From Deltaproteobacteria bacterium (GTDB lineage Bacteria; Chloroflexota; Dehalococcoidia; Dehalococcoidales; BS750m-G39), in contig JABMRW010000010.1 of NCBI GenBank assembly GCA_013202445.1, positions 1-19,168 of the forward strand: 19,168 bases of DNA, given 5' to 3'. The notes under the pieces are model-generated. The model saw only the letters and a list, made by a program, of their open reading frames with translations, did not search any database and was not told the DNA's origin. This document shows, piece after piece, positions 12,837 through 19,168 of the stretch (position 1 is the first letter of the stretch; every line of letters starts with the position of its first letter). A program made the position numbers and the translations under genes.

Positions 12837-13273
12837 TTAGGTGTTTTGGCGTCAGCGGCTAAATCGTATCCCGGGATATAGGGCTTGATATCTATTACCG
12901 GCGTGCCGTCAATAGCGTCAAGCCCCTTAACTTTGAGGATGTTACCCCGCCGCTCCAGAAGCCGCACCGTAGCCTGCCCCACCGGATTGGGGCGGCTGGG
13001 CGAGCGGGTGGCGAACCGGCCCACCAGGGGCAGCTCCGGCTTGCCCATAGGGTGGACTTTGAGCTTGAGTTTCCGTCCGGGGGTAAGCTGGTGCATCCAG
13101 TAAAGGACGATGAGGTGAGAGAACTCGTCCAGGCCGTCCAGGGCTTCGGCCAGACGGCTATCAATGACGATATCGGAAACGACTTCACTCCAGCCGTGCC
13201 TTACCGGTTGCTTGACGTCGTTCCTGACGATACCGATGGCCTCCAGGTTCATACCGGACGGTTGCTCAGCCAT
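12818..13273 (-). CDS. TrmO/TsaA-family tRNA (N6-threonylcarbamoyladenosine-37 methyl) methyltransferase
   Basis: 151 residues of the TsaA/UPF0066 family. E. coli TrmO uses SAM to methylate t6A37 of tRNA-Thr. Visible motifs: IGIVRNDVKQPVRHGW (13-28), LDGLDEFSHLIVLYWMHQ (45-62), RFATRSPSRPNPVGQATV (86-103, the family signature) and LDAIDGTPVIDIKPYIP (118-134). E. coli TrmO has an extra C-terminal domain. This short form ends soon after the catalytic domain, as in archaeal and many bacterial relatives, whose substrate is less certain. ATG 13273 has a moderate AGGTCACGG site. An internal Met at residue 8 is a possible alternative start. The gene overlaps the glycosylase downstream. Confidence 0.88.
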   Translation of the reverse strand: MAEQPSGMNLEAIGIVRNDVKQPVRHGWSEVVSDIVIDSRLAEALDGLDEFSHLIVLYWMHQLTPGRKLKLKVHPMGKPELPLVGRFATRSPSRPNPVGQATVRLLERRGNILKVKGLDAIDGTPVIDIKPYIPGYDLAADAKTPKWTTNH

Positions 13274-13351
13274 TTCCGTGACCTGCGCCTTGCCTATTGA
13301 CCAAAAGAGGCCGTCGGTTACAAACAGCCCCTTAAGCGTTGATAAGCCTGG

Positions 13352-14620
13352 TTACATCGTTTCCAGCACCAGGGGGGTGAGAGTTAACAGCTTCTGGGCA
13401 ATCAGGGGGTACTTGGCGATAAAGAGCAGTTCGTCTTCAACCAGAGGCTTATGCGATTGAACATTGGCGTATCTCACCAGCTCCAGAATATCACCAGCTT
13501 CCTCTCTGGTGCCAAAAGAAACGTTCATCTTGCCCATCAGGTGCCGGAAGCCGGCTATGCCGCTATACTGGCCGGAAATAATCTCCCGGCCCGTCTCCAC
13601 GAACTTAGGTTTACCCCGCCCCAGCTCCTTGTAGCTGTAAAGCTCATAGTTTTCCGGGTCTTTGAGAACGCCGTCAGCGTGAATGCCGGAGGCATGGGCG
13701 AAAGCGTTGGCCCCCACGCCGGGCTGGTTCATAGGGATGGGCACATCAAAGGCATAGCTGGCGAACTCGGCTATCTTGGCCGCCACCGCCAGCTTTATCG
13801 GGTTACCCAGCTGATAATTCTTGGCGAAGCTCTTGGATTTATTCATCGCCAATACGGTAGCCACCAGGTCGGCATTGCCGGCCCTTTCCCCGATGCCGTT
13901 GACGGTGGTATTGATATAGGCATCCTGACCGCCGTCAACCGCCCCTTTGGCCCCGGCCAGAGAATTAGCCACCGCCATCCCCAGGTCACCGTGACAATGC
14001 ACCTCAAGAGCTATGCCCACATTCTCCGCCAGCGCTTTCATCGAGTCATAGATGGTGAAGGGGTTATCATAGCCCAGGGTATCGCAGTAGCGCAGTCTGG
14101 CCGCCCCGTGTTCCTTGGCCGCCAGCCCGAACTTAACCAGAAAACCCAGTTCAGTTCTTGAACCGTCCTCGGCATTAACCCCGATGCTCTCGGCACCCAT
14201 AGCCTTGGCGGCATCAACAGCGTCGGTCATATCTTTTATGATATCGTCCTCGGTTTTCTTGCCCCGGAACTTGCCCTTCAGCATCTGCTCTGAGGTTGAA
14301 ATAGACACGTTGAGATGCTTGATATTGGGGACATACTTAAAAGCCGTCTTAACATCCTCAACGACAGCCCTTATCCACCCCCCCAGGCGGATGGGTTTAA
14401 GCACCCCCATCTTCGCCAGCTCCAGGTTAGCCTCCAGGTAGCGCACCTCGTGCCGGGTAGTCGGAAAGCCGAACTCGGACTGGAAGACCCCCATCTCATT
14501 GAGGTAGATGTTTATCATGGTTTTTTCCAGCTTGGACAGGCCAAGCCTGGCGGTCTGCACCCCGTCACGGTTGGTGACATCGAGCAAATAAATCTTTGGC
14601 GTTTGTTCCTTCTTAGTCAT
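13352..14620 (-). CDS. Homocitrate synthase / Re-citrate synthase family protein (DRE-TIM)
   Basis: A 422-residue Claisen-condensing enzyme of the isopropylmalate/homocitrate synthase superfamily, joining acetyl-CoA with a 2-oxo acid. Motifs: LLDVTNRDGVQ (12-22, with R18-D19), metal ligands H208 and H210 in VHCHGDLGMAVANS, NGIGERAGN (241-249), and GVGANAFAHASGIHADGVLK (301-320). There is no C-terminal leucine regulatory domain, so it is not LeuA. Dehalococcoides uses a Re-face citrate synthase from this superfamily that was first annotated as homocitrate synthase. Oxaloacetate or 2-oxoglutarate could be the acceptor here, and the sequence does not settle it. ATG 14620 has GAGGTGGG upstream and a good promoter at 14655-14683. 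It probably leads the minus-strand gene run. Confidence 0.88.
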   Translation of the reverse strand: MTKKEQTPKIYLLDVTNRDGVQTARLGLSKLEKTMINIYLNEMGVFQSEFGFPTTRHEVRYLEANLELAKMGVLKPIRLGGWIRAVVEDVKTAFKYVPNIKHLNVSISTSEQMLKGKFRGKKTEDDIIKDMTDAVDAAKAMGAESIGVNAEDGSRTELGFLVKFGLAAKEHGAARLRYCDTLGYDNPFTIYDSMKALAENVGIALEVHCHGDLGMAVANSLAGAKGAVDGGQDAYINTTVNGIGERAGNADLVATVLAMNKSKSFAKNYQLGNPIKLAVAAKIAEFASYAFDVPIPMNQPGVGANAFAHASGIHADGVLKDPENYELYSYKELGRGKPKFVETGREIISGQYSGIAGFRHLMGKMNVSFGTREEAGDILELVRYANVQSHKPLVEDELLFIAKYPLIAQKLLTLTPLVLETM

Positions 14621-14654
14621 TTTCCCACCTCGGTCTGATAAATTGGCAGGACTG

Positions 14655-14683
14655 ATAATAGCACAGTTTCATATCCTTAGCAA
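14655..14683 (-). promoter_or_regulatory. Sigma-70-type promoter for the homocitrate/Re-citrate synthase gene
   Basis: On the minus strand: -35 TTGCTA (14683-14678), exactly 17 bases of spacer, then an extended -10 TGC-TATTAT (14663-14655). Transcription would start near 14648, leaving a leader of about 28 bases that contains the GAGGTGGG ribosome site. Spacing and the TGn extension make this one of the clearest promoters in the window. Confidence 0.65.
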
Positions 14684-14717
14684 GTAGTTTAAACCACTGC
14701 TCTTGGCTGAATTTCTA

Positions 14718-14726
14718 TGCTAAAAT
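14718..14726 (+). promoter_or_regulatory. Extended -10 promoter for the antiporter gene
   Basis: TGC-TAAAAT at 14718-14726 is an extended -10 element. The region 17 bases upstream gives no good -35 match. Transcription would start near 14733, about 33 bases ahead of ATG 14766. Together with the divergent promoter at 14655-14683 it fills the 145-bp gap between the two start codons. Confidence 0.5.
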
Positions 14727-14753
14727 TAGATAGTCGGGTTGCTACTGTCAAAT

Positions 14754-14760
14754 AAGGTGG
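14754..14760 (+). promoter_or_regulatory. Ribosome binding site that fixes the antiporter start
   Basis: AAGGTGG, 5 bases before ATG 14766. It supports this start over the in-frame TTG at 14739, which has no ribosome site and would lie almost at the predicted transcript start. Confidence 0.6.
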
Positions 14761-14765
14761 TAACT

Positions 14766-16463
14766 ATGGGAGAACTGGGACTGGCCCTTGACCTTATCAT
14801 CGTCTTAGCCGTGGCTATAGCCGGAGGCATACTGGCCCGCTGGCTGAGACTGCCCATCATTATAGGCTATCTGGTAGGGGGCATTGCTGTCGGTCCCTAC
14901 GGCTTCAGCTTAGTTCACGACCTGGAGACAATCAATACCCTGGCCACCATCGGGGTAATCCTGCTCCTGTTCACCCTGGGTCTTCAGTTCTCCTTAAGCG
15001 AACTCAAGCGAATTGGCAAGGTAGCCGTTTTAGGCGGCATAGCCCAGATACTGCTCACGGCGGCGGTGGGCTTAGCTGTGGGCAAGCTGCTGGGCTGGGA
15101 GACCTTTCAAGCCATCTTCTTTGGCTTCCTCATTGCCCTCAGCAGCACCATGATCGTGCTCAAAACCCTTATGGAACGGGGGGAGCTTGACTCCGGGCAC
15201 GGTCGGGTAATGATTGGCATTCTGCTGGTGCAGGACTTAAGCCTGGTGCCGCTGATGATAATCCTGCCGGCGATAGGCGGAACCGGCGGGGAACTATGGT
15301 TACCCATGGGAATAGCCATCCTCAAAGCGGTGCTCTTCATCGGGGTGATGCTGGTCTTAAGTATATGGGGACTGCCCTGGCTGCTGAGGCGGGTGGCCGG
15401 AGTGCGCTCCCGCGAACTCTTTCTGCTGACGGTAGTCGCCCTGTGTTTAGCGGCCGCTTTCGGGGCCTACTTCTTCGGCTTATCGGCGGCGGTCGGGGCT
15501 TTCATTGCCGGCCTGTTAATCAGCCAGTCCGCCTTTGCCCGCCAGGCTATTGCCGATATTGTCCCCCTGCGCGATATCTTCGGCGCCCTCTTCTTTGTCT
15601 CCCTGGGCATGCTGGCCAACCCCAATTTCGTCATGGCCAACGGGACGGCGCTGGCGGCGACAGTAGCGGTCATAATAGTGGCCAAATTTATAATCTGCGC
15701 GGCTGTTGCCTGGTTCTTCGGCTACAGCCACAAGACCGCCCTATTTGTCGGCCTGGGGCTCATCCAGATAGGGGAGTTCAGCTTCGTCCTGGCGGGGATG
15801 GGCACTCAAGCCGGCATCATTTCCTCCTATCTTTACTCCCTGACCGTGACCAGCGCCATCATCACCATGCTGCTGACCCCCTTTGCCCTGAGCTTTGCCT
15901 CCTTCCTCTACCGCCGCCTCAGCCAGGGAAAAAGATTTAGCCGGTTGGTAACCAGACGTCCCGACCCGGGCGGGCCGAGCCCGCGATGGGAGCTATCGGG
16001 ACACGCCGTAATCTGCGGCCACGGCCGGGTTGGCAGCAGCCTGGCACGGGTTCTGGAGCGGCGCAATCTTTCCTGCCTGGTGATTGACCTCGACCCCCAG
16101 GTCATCTCGGCGCTGCGCGCCAGGGAGATTCCCTGCATCTACGGGGATGCCGGCAACCCCGAGATACTGGCCCACGCCCAGCTAGATAAGGCGCGTGTCC
16201 TTATCTGCACCTTCCCCGATTTTATCAGTGTAGAACTGGCCACCAGAAACGCCCTACGCATCAACCCCAAGCTGGATATTGTCGCCCGGGTCCACCGTGA
16301 TGTTGATGCCGAACTGCTCAAAGGCATCGGTGTCTCGGAGATAGTGCGCCCCGAGTTTGAGGTCGGGCTGGAGATAACCCGCCACACCCTGCACCGGTTC
16401 GGCGTCTCCGGCCCTGAGATTCGGCTTATCTTGAGCGGGCTCAGGGAGGGTAAGGTAGTATAA
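14766..16463 (+). CDS. CPA2-family cation:proton antiporter with RCK (TrkA-N) domain, KefB/KefC-like
   Basis: 565 residues from ATG 14766. Residues 5-385 form a membrane domain with about 12-13 helices of the Na+/H+ exchanger type: LRLPIIIGYLVGGIAVGPYG (27-46), the transport-site region GILLVQDLSLVPLM (151-164, Q156-D157), and GLIQIGEFSFVLAGMG (331-346). After a basic linker (386-409) an RCK N-lobe follows, HAVICGHGRVGSSLARVLE (413-431). It has a Rossmann GxGxxG-like loop and acidic D441 (VIDLDP), suggesting NAD(H) control. No TrkA-C domain is present. The likely job is K+ or Na+ efflux in exchange for H+, for pH and ion balance. The ion is not decidable from the sequence. argC follows after 47 bp. 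Confidence 0.92.
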   Translation: MGELGLALDLIIVLAVAIAGGILARWLRLPIIIGYLVGGIAVGPYGFSLVHDLETINTLATIGVILLLFTLGLQFSLSELKRIGKVAVLGGIAQILLTAAVGLAVGKLLGWETFQAIFFGFLIALSSTMIVLKTLMERGELDSGHGRVMIGILLVQDLSLVPLMIILPAIGGTGGELWLPMGIAILKAVLFIGVMLVLSIWGLPWLLRRVAGVRSRELFLLTVVALCLAAAFGAYFFGLSAAVGAFIAGLLISQSAFARQAIADIVPLRDIFGALFFVSLGMLANPNFVMANGTALAATVAVIIVAKFIICAAVAWFFGYSHKTALFVGLGLIQIGEFSFVLAGMGTQAGIISSYLYSLTVTSAIITMLLTPFALSFASFLYRRLSQGKRFSRLVTRRPDPGGPSPRWELSGHAVICGHGRVGSSLARVLERRNLSCLVIDLDPQVISALRAREIPCIYGDAGNPEILAHAQLDKARVLICTFPDFISVELATRNALRINPKLDIVARVHRDVDAELLKGIGVSEIVRPEFEVGLEITRHTLHRFGVSGPEIRLILSGLREGKVV

Positions 16464-16479
16464 ATTTGAGGCAAGCTTG

Positions 16480-16488
16480 TGATATACT
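16480..16488 (+). promoter_or_regulatory. Possible extended -10 promoter for argC
   Basis: TGA-TATACT at 16480-16488 matches an extended -10. No -35 is found at normal spacing (a TTGAGG upstream is too close, 11 bases). It would give a leader of about 16 bases, just enough to include the AGGTGAAAG ribosome site before ATG 16511. argC may also be read from the antiporter transcript. Confidence 0.4.
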
Positions 16489-16510
16489 TTGAGCCAAAGT
16501 CAGGTGAAAG

Positions 16511-17536
16511 ATGGATAAAATAAAGGTTGGAATTATCAATGTTACCGGATATGCCGGCGTCGAGCTGGCCAGATTACTCTCCCAGCATCCCCAGGTAGAG
16601 CTGGCTTCAGTCACCGGTCGCAGCGCCGCCGGGCAAAGCTTAAGCGAGGTCTTCCCCCACCTGGCCGGCATTGACCTGACCATTAAAGCCAAGCTGGGGG
16701 ATGTGGAACTGGCCTTTTCGGCCATGCCCCATAAGGAGAGCGCCGAAGAGATCATACCCCTGCTGGAGAAGGGTATCAAGGTGGTCGATATCAGCGCCGA
16801 TTTCAGACTGAAAGACGCCTCGGAATACCAGCAATGGTACGGCCTTAACCACCCCGCCCCCCAGCTACTGGCTCAAGCGGTATACGGGCTCCCCGAGCTG
16901 CACCGCGCCCAGATTGCTCCGGCGCAGCTGGTAGCCAACCCCGGCTGCTACCCCACCGGGGCCATTCTGGCGCTGGCGCCGGCGGTGAAGGCGAAACTGA
17001 TTGGACCGGATATAATTGTTGACAGTAAGTCCGGCGTATCCGGGGCCGGCCGTACCTTGAGCCTGGCCACGCACTACTCGGAAGCCAACGAGGACACCAC
17101 CGCCTACGCCCTGGAGGGACACCGCCACCTGCCCGAGATTACCCAGGAGCTAAAGCTGCTTAACCCGGGACAGTCACCATCGGTAACCTTCGTCCCCCAT
17201 CTTATACCGATGACCCGGGGAATCTTAACCACCGCCTACGCCAATTTAACATCGGGCAAGTTGAAAGCAGAGGAATTGAGAAAGCTCTATCTGGACTTCA
17301 ATAAAGACGAACCCTTTGTCCGGGTAGCCGACTCCCCACCCCACACCAAGCAGACCTGGGGCTCTAACCTATGCCTGGTCTACCCCACCGTTGACCAGCG
17401 TACGGGCAGACTGGTGGTTATCAGCGTTATTGATAACCTGGTCAAGGGAGCCGCCGGCCAGGCCATCCAGAACATGAACCTGATGCTCGGCCTGCCGGAG
17501 ACTATGGGGCTGGAGGCTCTGCCCGTCTACCCCTGA
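16511..17536 (+). CDS. argC: N-acetyl-gamma-glutamyl-phosphate reductase
   Basis: A 341-residue enzyme of arginine biosynthesis that reduces N-acetylglutamyl-5-phosphate to the semialdehyde with NADPH. The Rossmann start is KVGIINVTGYAGVELARLL (5-23). The active-site cysteine is C146 in VANPGCYPTGA, followed by DSKSGVSGAGR (171-181), the substrate-binding EGHRHLPEI (202-210) with its histidines, HLIPMTRGI (230-238) and the C-terminal VIDNLVKGAAGQAIQNMN (306-323). The length is typical. The ATG has AGGTGAAAG upstream. No other arg genes are in the window; the next gene is convergent, so argC ends this transcript. An amino-carrier lysine pathway homologue (LysY) is a less likely alternative. 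Confidence 0.95.
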   Translation: MDKIKVGIINVTGYAGVELARLLSQHPQVELASVTGRSAAGQSLSEVFPHLAGIDLTIKAKLGDVELAFSAMPHKESAEEIIPLLEKGIKVVDISADFRLKDASEYQQWYGLNHPAPQLLAQAVYGLPELHRAQIAPAQLVANPGCYPTGAILALAPAVKAKLIGPDIIVDSKSGVSGAGRTLSLATHYSEANEDTTAYALEGHRHLPEITQELKLLNPGQSPSVTFVPHLIPMTRGILTTAYANLTSGKLKAEELRKLYLDFNKDEPFVRVADSPPHTKQTWGSNLCLVYPTVDQRTGRLVVISVIDNLVKGAAGQAIQNMNLMLGLPETMGLEALPVYP

Positions 17537-17555
17537 TTCCCCACCCCACCCCCAA

Positions 17556-17596
17556 ATAAAAAATCCCCCTCCTCCCGGACAGAGAAGAGGGGGATT
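17556..17596 (-). terminator. Intrinsic terminator between convergent argC and hppA
   Basis: AATCCCCCTC (17562-17571) pairs perfectly with GAGGGGGATT (17587-17596) over 10 bp, loop 15 bases. Read on the minus strand, the stem is followed by a T-rich tract (TTTTATTT, 17561-17554), so it is a strong terminator for hppA. On the plus strand it follows argC by about 25 bases but has only a weak T tail, so it may act in both directions with unequal strength. Confidence 0.85.
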
Positions 17597-17614
17597 AACT
17601 TTATCGCTAGCTGA

Positions 17615-19168
17615 TTATACGACGATAAACAGCGGGCACATCACCAGGGTAACCGTGGCCAGCAGCTTGACCAGCACGTGCAATGAAGGCCCGGCGGTGT
17701 CTTTAAGCGGGTCGCCCACGGTATCGCCGACCACCGCCGCCTGGTGGGCGAAGCTCCCCTTGCCAATAACGTTGCCCTCGTCATCTTTAAGCTGGCCGTC
17801 CTCGATCATCTTCTTGGCGTTATCCCAGGCGCCGCCGCCGTTGTTCATATAGGAAGCCATCATGATACCGCCGATAGTGCCCACCATCAGCACCGCGGCC
17901 ACCGCCATGGCAGCGTCATAGCCGGGGATGAAGCGGAAGACAACGCCGATGATAATCGGCCCCAGCACCGCCAGTAGACCGGGGGCAATCATTTCCCTTA
18001 ATCCCGCGCGGGTGGTAATGTCCACCGCCCGGGCATAGTCGGGCTTACTGGTACCGGCCAGAATCCCGGGGTCGGCCCGGAACTGGCGGCGGACTTCCTC
18101 GATAATCTTGGAGGCGGTCCTGCCCACCGCCTTGATGGCCCAGGAGCTGAAGAGATAGACAATCATCACCGCCAGCAGGGCGCCGACGAAGACCTCGATA
18201 CGGGCAATGTCTACGATATTATACAGACCGCTCTCGCCGTACTTGATGAAGGAAACCCGGTCCAGGTAGGCCTGGAAGAGAAGGAAGGCGGCCAGACCGG
18301 CCGAAACCATGGCGTAGCCCTTGGTCAGGGCCTTGGTGGTGTTGCCCACGGCATCCAGGCGGTCGGTCACCTTGCGGACTTCGGGTCCGGCGCCGGCCAT
18401 CTCGTTGATGCCGTTGGCGTTATCGGTGATGGGGCCGAAGGTATCCATAGACAGAACGTAAGGGCAGGTCATCAGCATCCCCATGGTAGCCGCGGCCGTG
18501 CCAAAGGCGCCGTGAACACCGCTCATATCGCCCATCCAGAAGGAGAGCAAGAGGGAGATACCGATAACCAGGGCGGTGGCCAGGGTAGTTTCAAAGCCCA
18601 CCGCCGTACCCATGATAATATTGGTAGCCGGGCCGGTCTTGGAGGCCTCGGCGATACTGCGCACCGGCTTGAAGCGCGACTCGGTGTAATACTGGGTGAC
18701 AAAGATAATGACCACGCTGGCGGCAATGCCAACAACGCCGGCGCCGAAGAGCCACCAGTTATCCAGCATGAAGTGGACGGTGACCGCCATGCCGACCACC
18801 GATAGGGCGATAGCCACGAAATAGCCGCGGTTAAGGGCTTTCATGGCGCTCTCATTTTCTTTAGCTCGCACGAAGAAGATACCTATCATGCTGGCTATCA
18901 TGCCGAAGCCGCGGACGCAGAGAGGGAACAGTATCCAGGCGATGTTGCCGGTAGCCGCATAAGCGGCGATACCCAGTATCATGGCGCCGATATTCTCGGC
19001 GGCCGTGGATTCAAAGAGGTCGGCGCCACGGCCGGCGCAGTCGCCGACGTTATCACCGACCAGGTCAGCGATAACCGCCGGGTTACGCGGGTCGTCCTCG
19101 GGTATACCGGCCTCAATTTTACCCACCAGGTCAGCCCCCACATCGGCGGCTTTGGTATAGATGCCGCC
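17615..19168 (-). CDS. hppA: Membrane-bound proton-pumping pyrophosphatase, K+-independent type (5' end outside window)
   Basis: 518 codons are visible and the frame stays open to the window edge. Roughly 170-190 N-terminal residues are probably missing. The enzyme couples PPi hydrolysis to proton export. Catalytic loops: GGIYTKAADVGADLVGKIE, IPEDDPRNPAVIADLVGDN with GDCAGRGADLFEST, FGPITDNANGINEM, and near the C-terminus MMASYMNNGGGAWDNAKK and VGDTVGDPLKDTAGPSLH. The K+-dependence signature reads DAVGNTTKALTKGYA. The lysine (codon 18332-18334) stands where K+-dependent enzymes have alanine, which marks the K+-independent H+-pumping group. Many membrane helices lie between the loops. It is convergent to argC and has its own terminator. 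Annotation as a Na+ pump is disfavoured. Confidence 0.95.
   Translation of the reverse strand, partial: GGIYTKAADVGADLVGKIEAGIPEDDPRNPAVIADLVGDNVGDCAGRGADLFESTAAENIGAMILGIAAYAATGNIAWILFPLCVRGFGMIASMIGIFFVRAKENESAMKALNRGYFVAIALSVVGMAVTVHFMLDNWWLFGAGVVGIAASVVIIFVTQYYTESRFKPVRSIAEASKTGPATNIIMGTAVGFETTLATALVIGISLLLSFWMGDMSGVHGAFGTAAATMGMLMTCPYVLSMDTFGPITDNANGINEMAGAGPEVRKVTDRLDAVGNTTKALTKGYAMVSAGLAAFLLFQAYLDRVSFIKYGESGLYNIVDIARIEVFVGALLAVMIVYLFSSWAIKAVGRTASKIIEEVRRQFRADPGILAGTSKPDYARAVDITTRAGLREMIAPGLLAVLGPIIIGVVFRFIPGYDAAMAVAAVLMVGTIGGIMMASYMNNGGGAWDNAKKMIEDGQLKDDEGNVIGKGSFAHQAAVVGDTVGDPLKDTAGPSLHVLVKLLATVTLVMCPLFIVV

Noticed and set aside
13274..13351. 78-bp gap between the synthase and trmO-like genes, with GGTTACA occurring twice in direct orientation
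   Set aside because: Two 7-base matches at this length are expected by chance, and no stem or promoter is convincing.
13451..14161. Plus-strand open frame of 236 codons antisense to the homocitrate/Re-citrate synthase
   Set aside because: No ribosome site or family motif; the minus-strand protein is conserved throughout.
14739..14765. TTG at 14739 as the antiporter start
   Set aside because: It has no ribosome site and sits next to the predicted transcript start, whereas ATG 14766 has AAGGTGG at 5 bases and begins the conserved membrane domain.
1..19168. Search for tRNA, rRNA, CRISPR repeats, insertion sequences, integrase or attachment sites
   Set aside because: Gaps between genes are mostly under 150 bp and I see no cloverleaf, regularly spaced repeats, transposase or integrase motif. 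Only the hairpin elements listed above stand out.

Overview
The window looks like chromosomal core DNA from a GC-rich member of the Chloroflexota, most likely class Dehalococcoidia. This is inferred from the order recA-recX-rny-ymdB, the K+-independent type of H+-pyrophosphatase, the homocitrate/Re-citrate synthase type and the protein sequences themselves. No 16S rRNA or database search supports it. There is no tRNA, rRNA, CRISPR array, prophage or transposase.

Left half (1-8051, all + strand). The 3' end of recA is followed by a clear attenuator/terminator hairpin and then recX. Next come three genes of RNA and nucleotide turnover: RNase Y, a YmdB-type phosphodiesterase and a PHP-domain phosphoesterase. 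A 102-bp imperfect palindrome lies between the first two. The run continues with the acyltransferase plsY, a zinc-ribbon/B-box membrane protein of unknown role, a large membrane-anchored iron-sulfur reductase (NarI-like cytochrome b part, two 4Fe-4S clusters, two CCG domains) and a small TIGR04076-type protein.

Middle (8060-14620, all - strand, read right to left). A homocitrate/Re-citrate-type synthase has a good promoter. It is followed by a TrmO-like tRNA methyltransferase, which overlaps an endonuclease III-like (MagIII-type) glycosylase. Then come two enoyl-CoA hydratase paralogues, a sirtuin and an AMP-forming acyl-CoA synthetase. The last three genes are tightly spaced (18 bp each). 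The synthetase carries the P-x4-G-K motif that sirtuins regulate in other bacteria, so this looks like an acyl-CoA module with its own deacylase.

Right part. A CPA2-type cation/proton antiporter with an NAD-binding RCK domain is divergent from the synthase, and argC follows it on the + strand. A strong terminator separates argC from the convergent hppA, whose 5' end lies outside the window.

Most of the window is ordinary housekeeping. The points most worth a second look are the sirtuin/acyl-CoA synthetase pair, the C-terminally shortened crotonase beside it, the divergent oxyanion region of the second crotonase, the palindrome inside the rny operon, the RNA-turnover gene cluster, and the citrate- versus homocitrate-synthase question.
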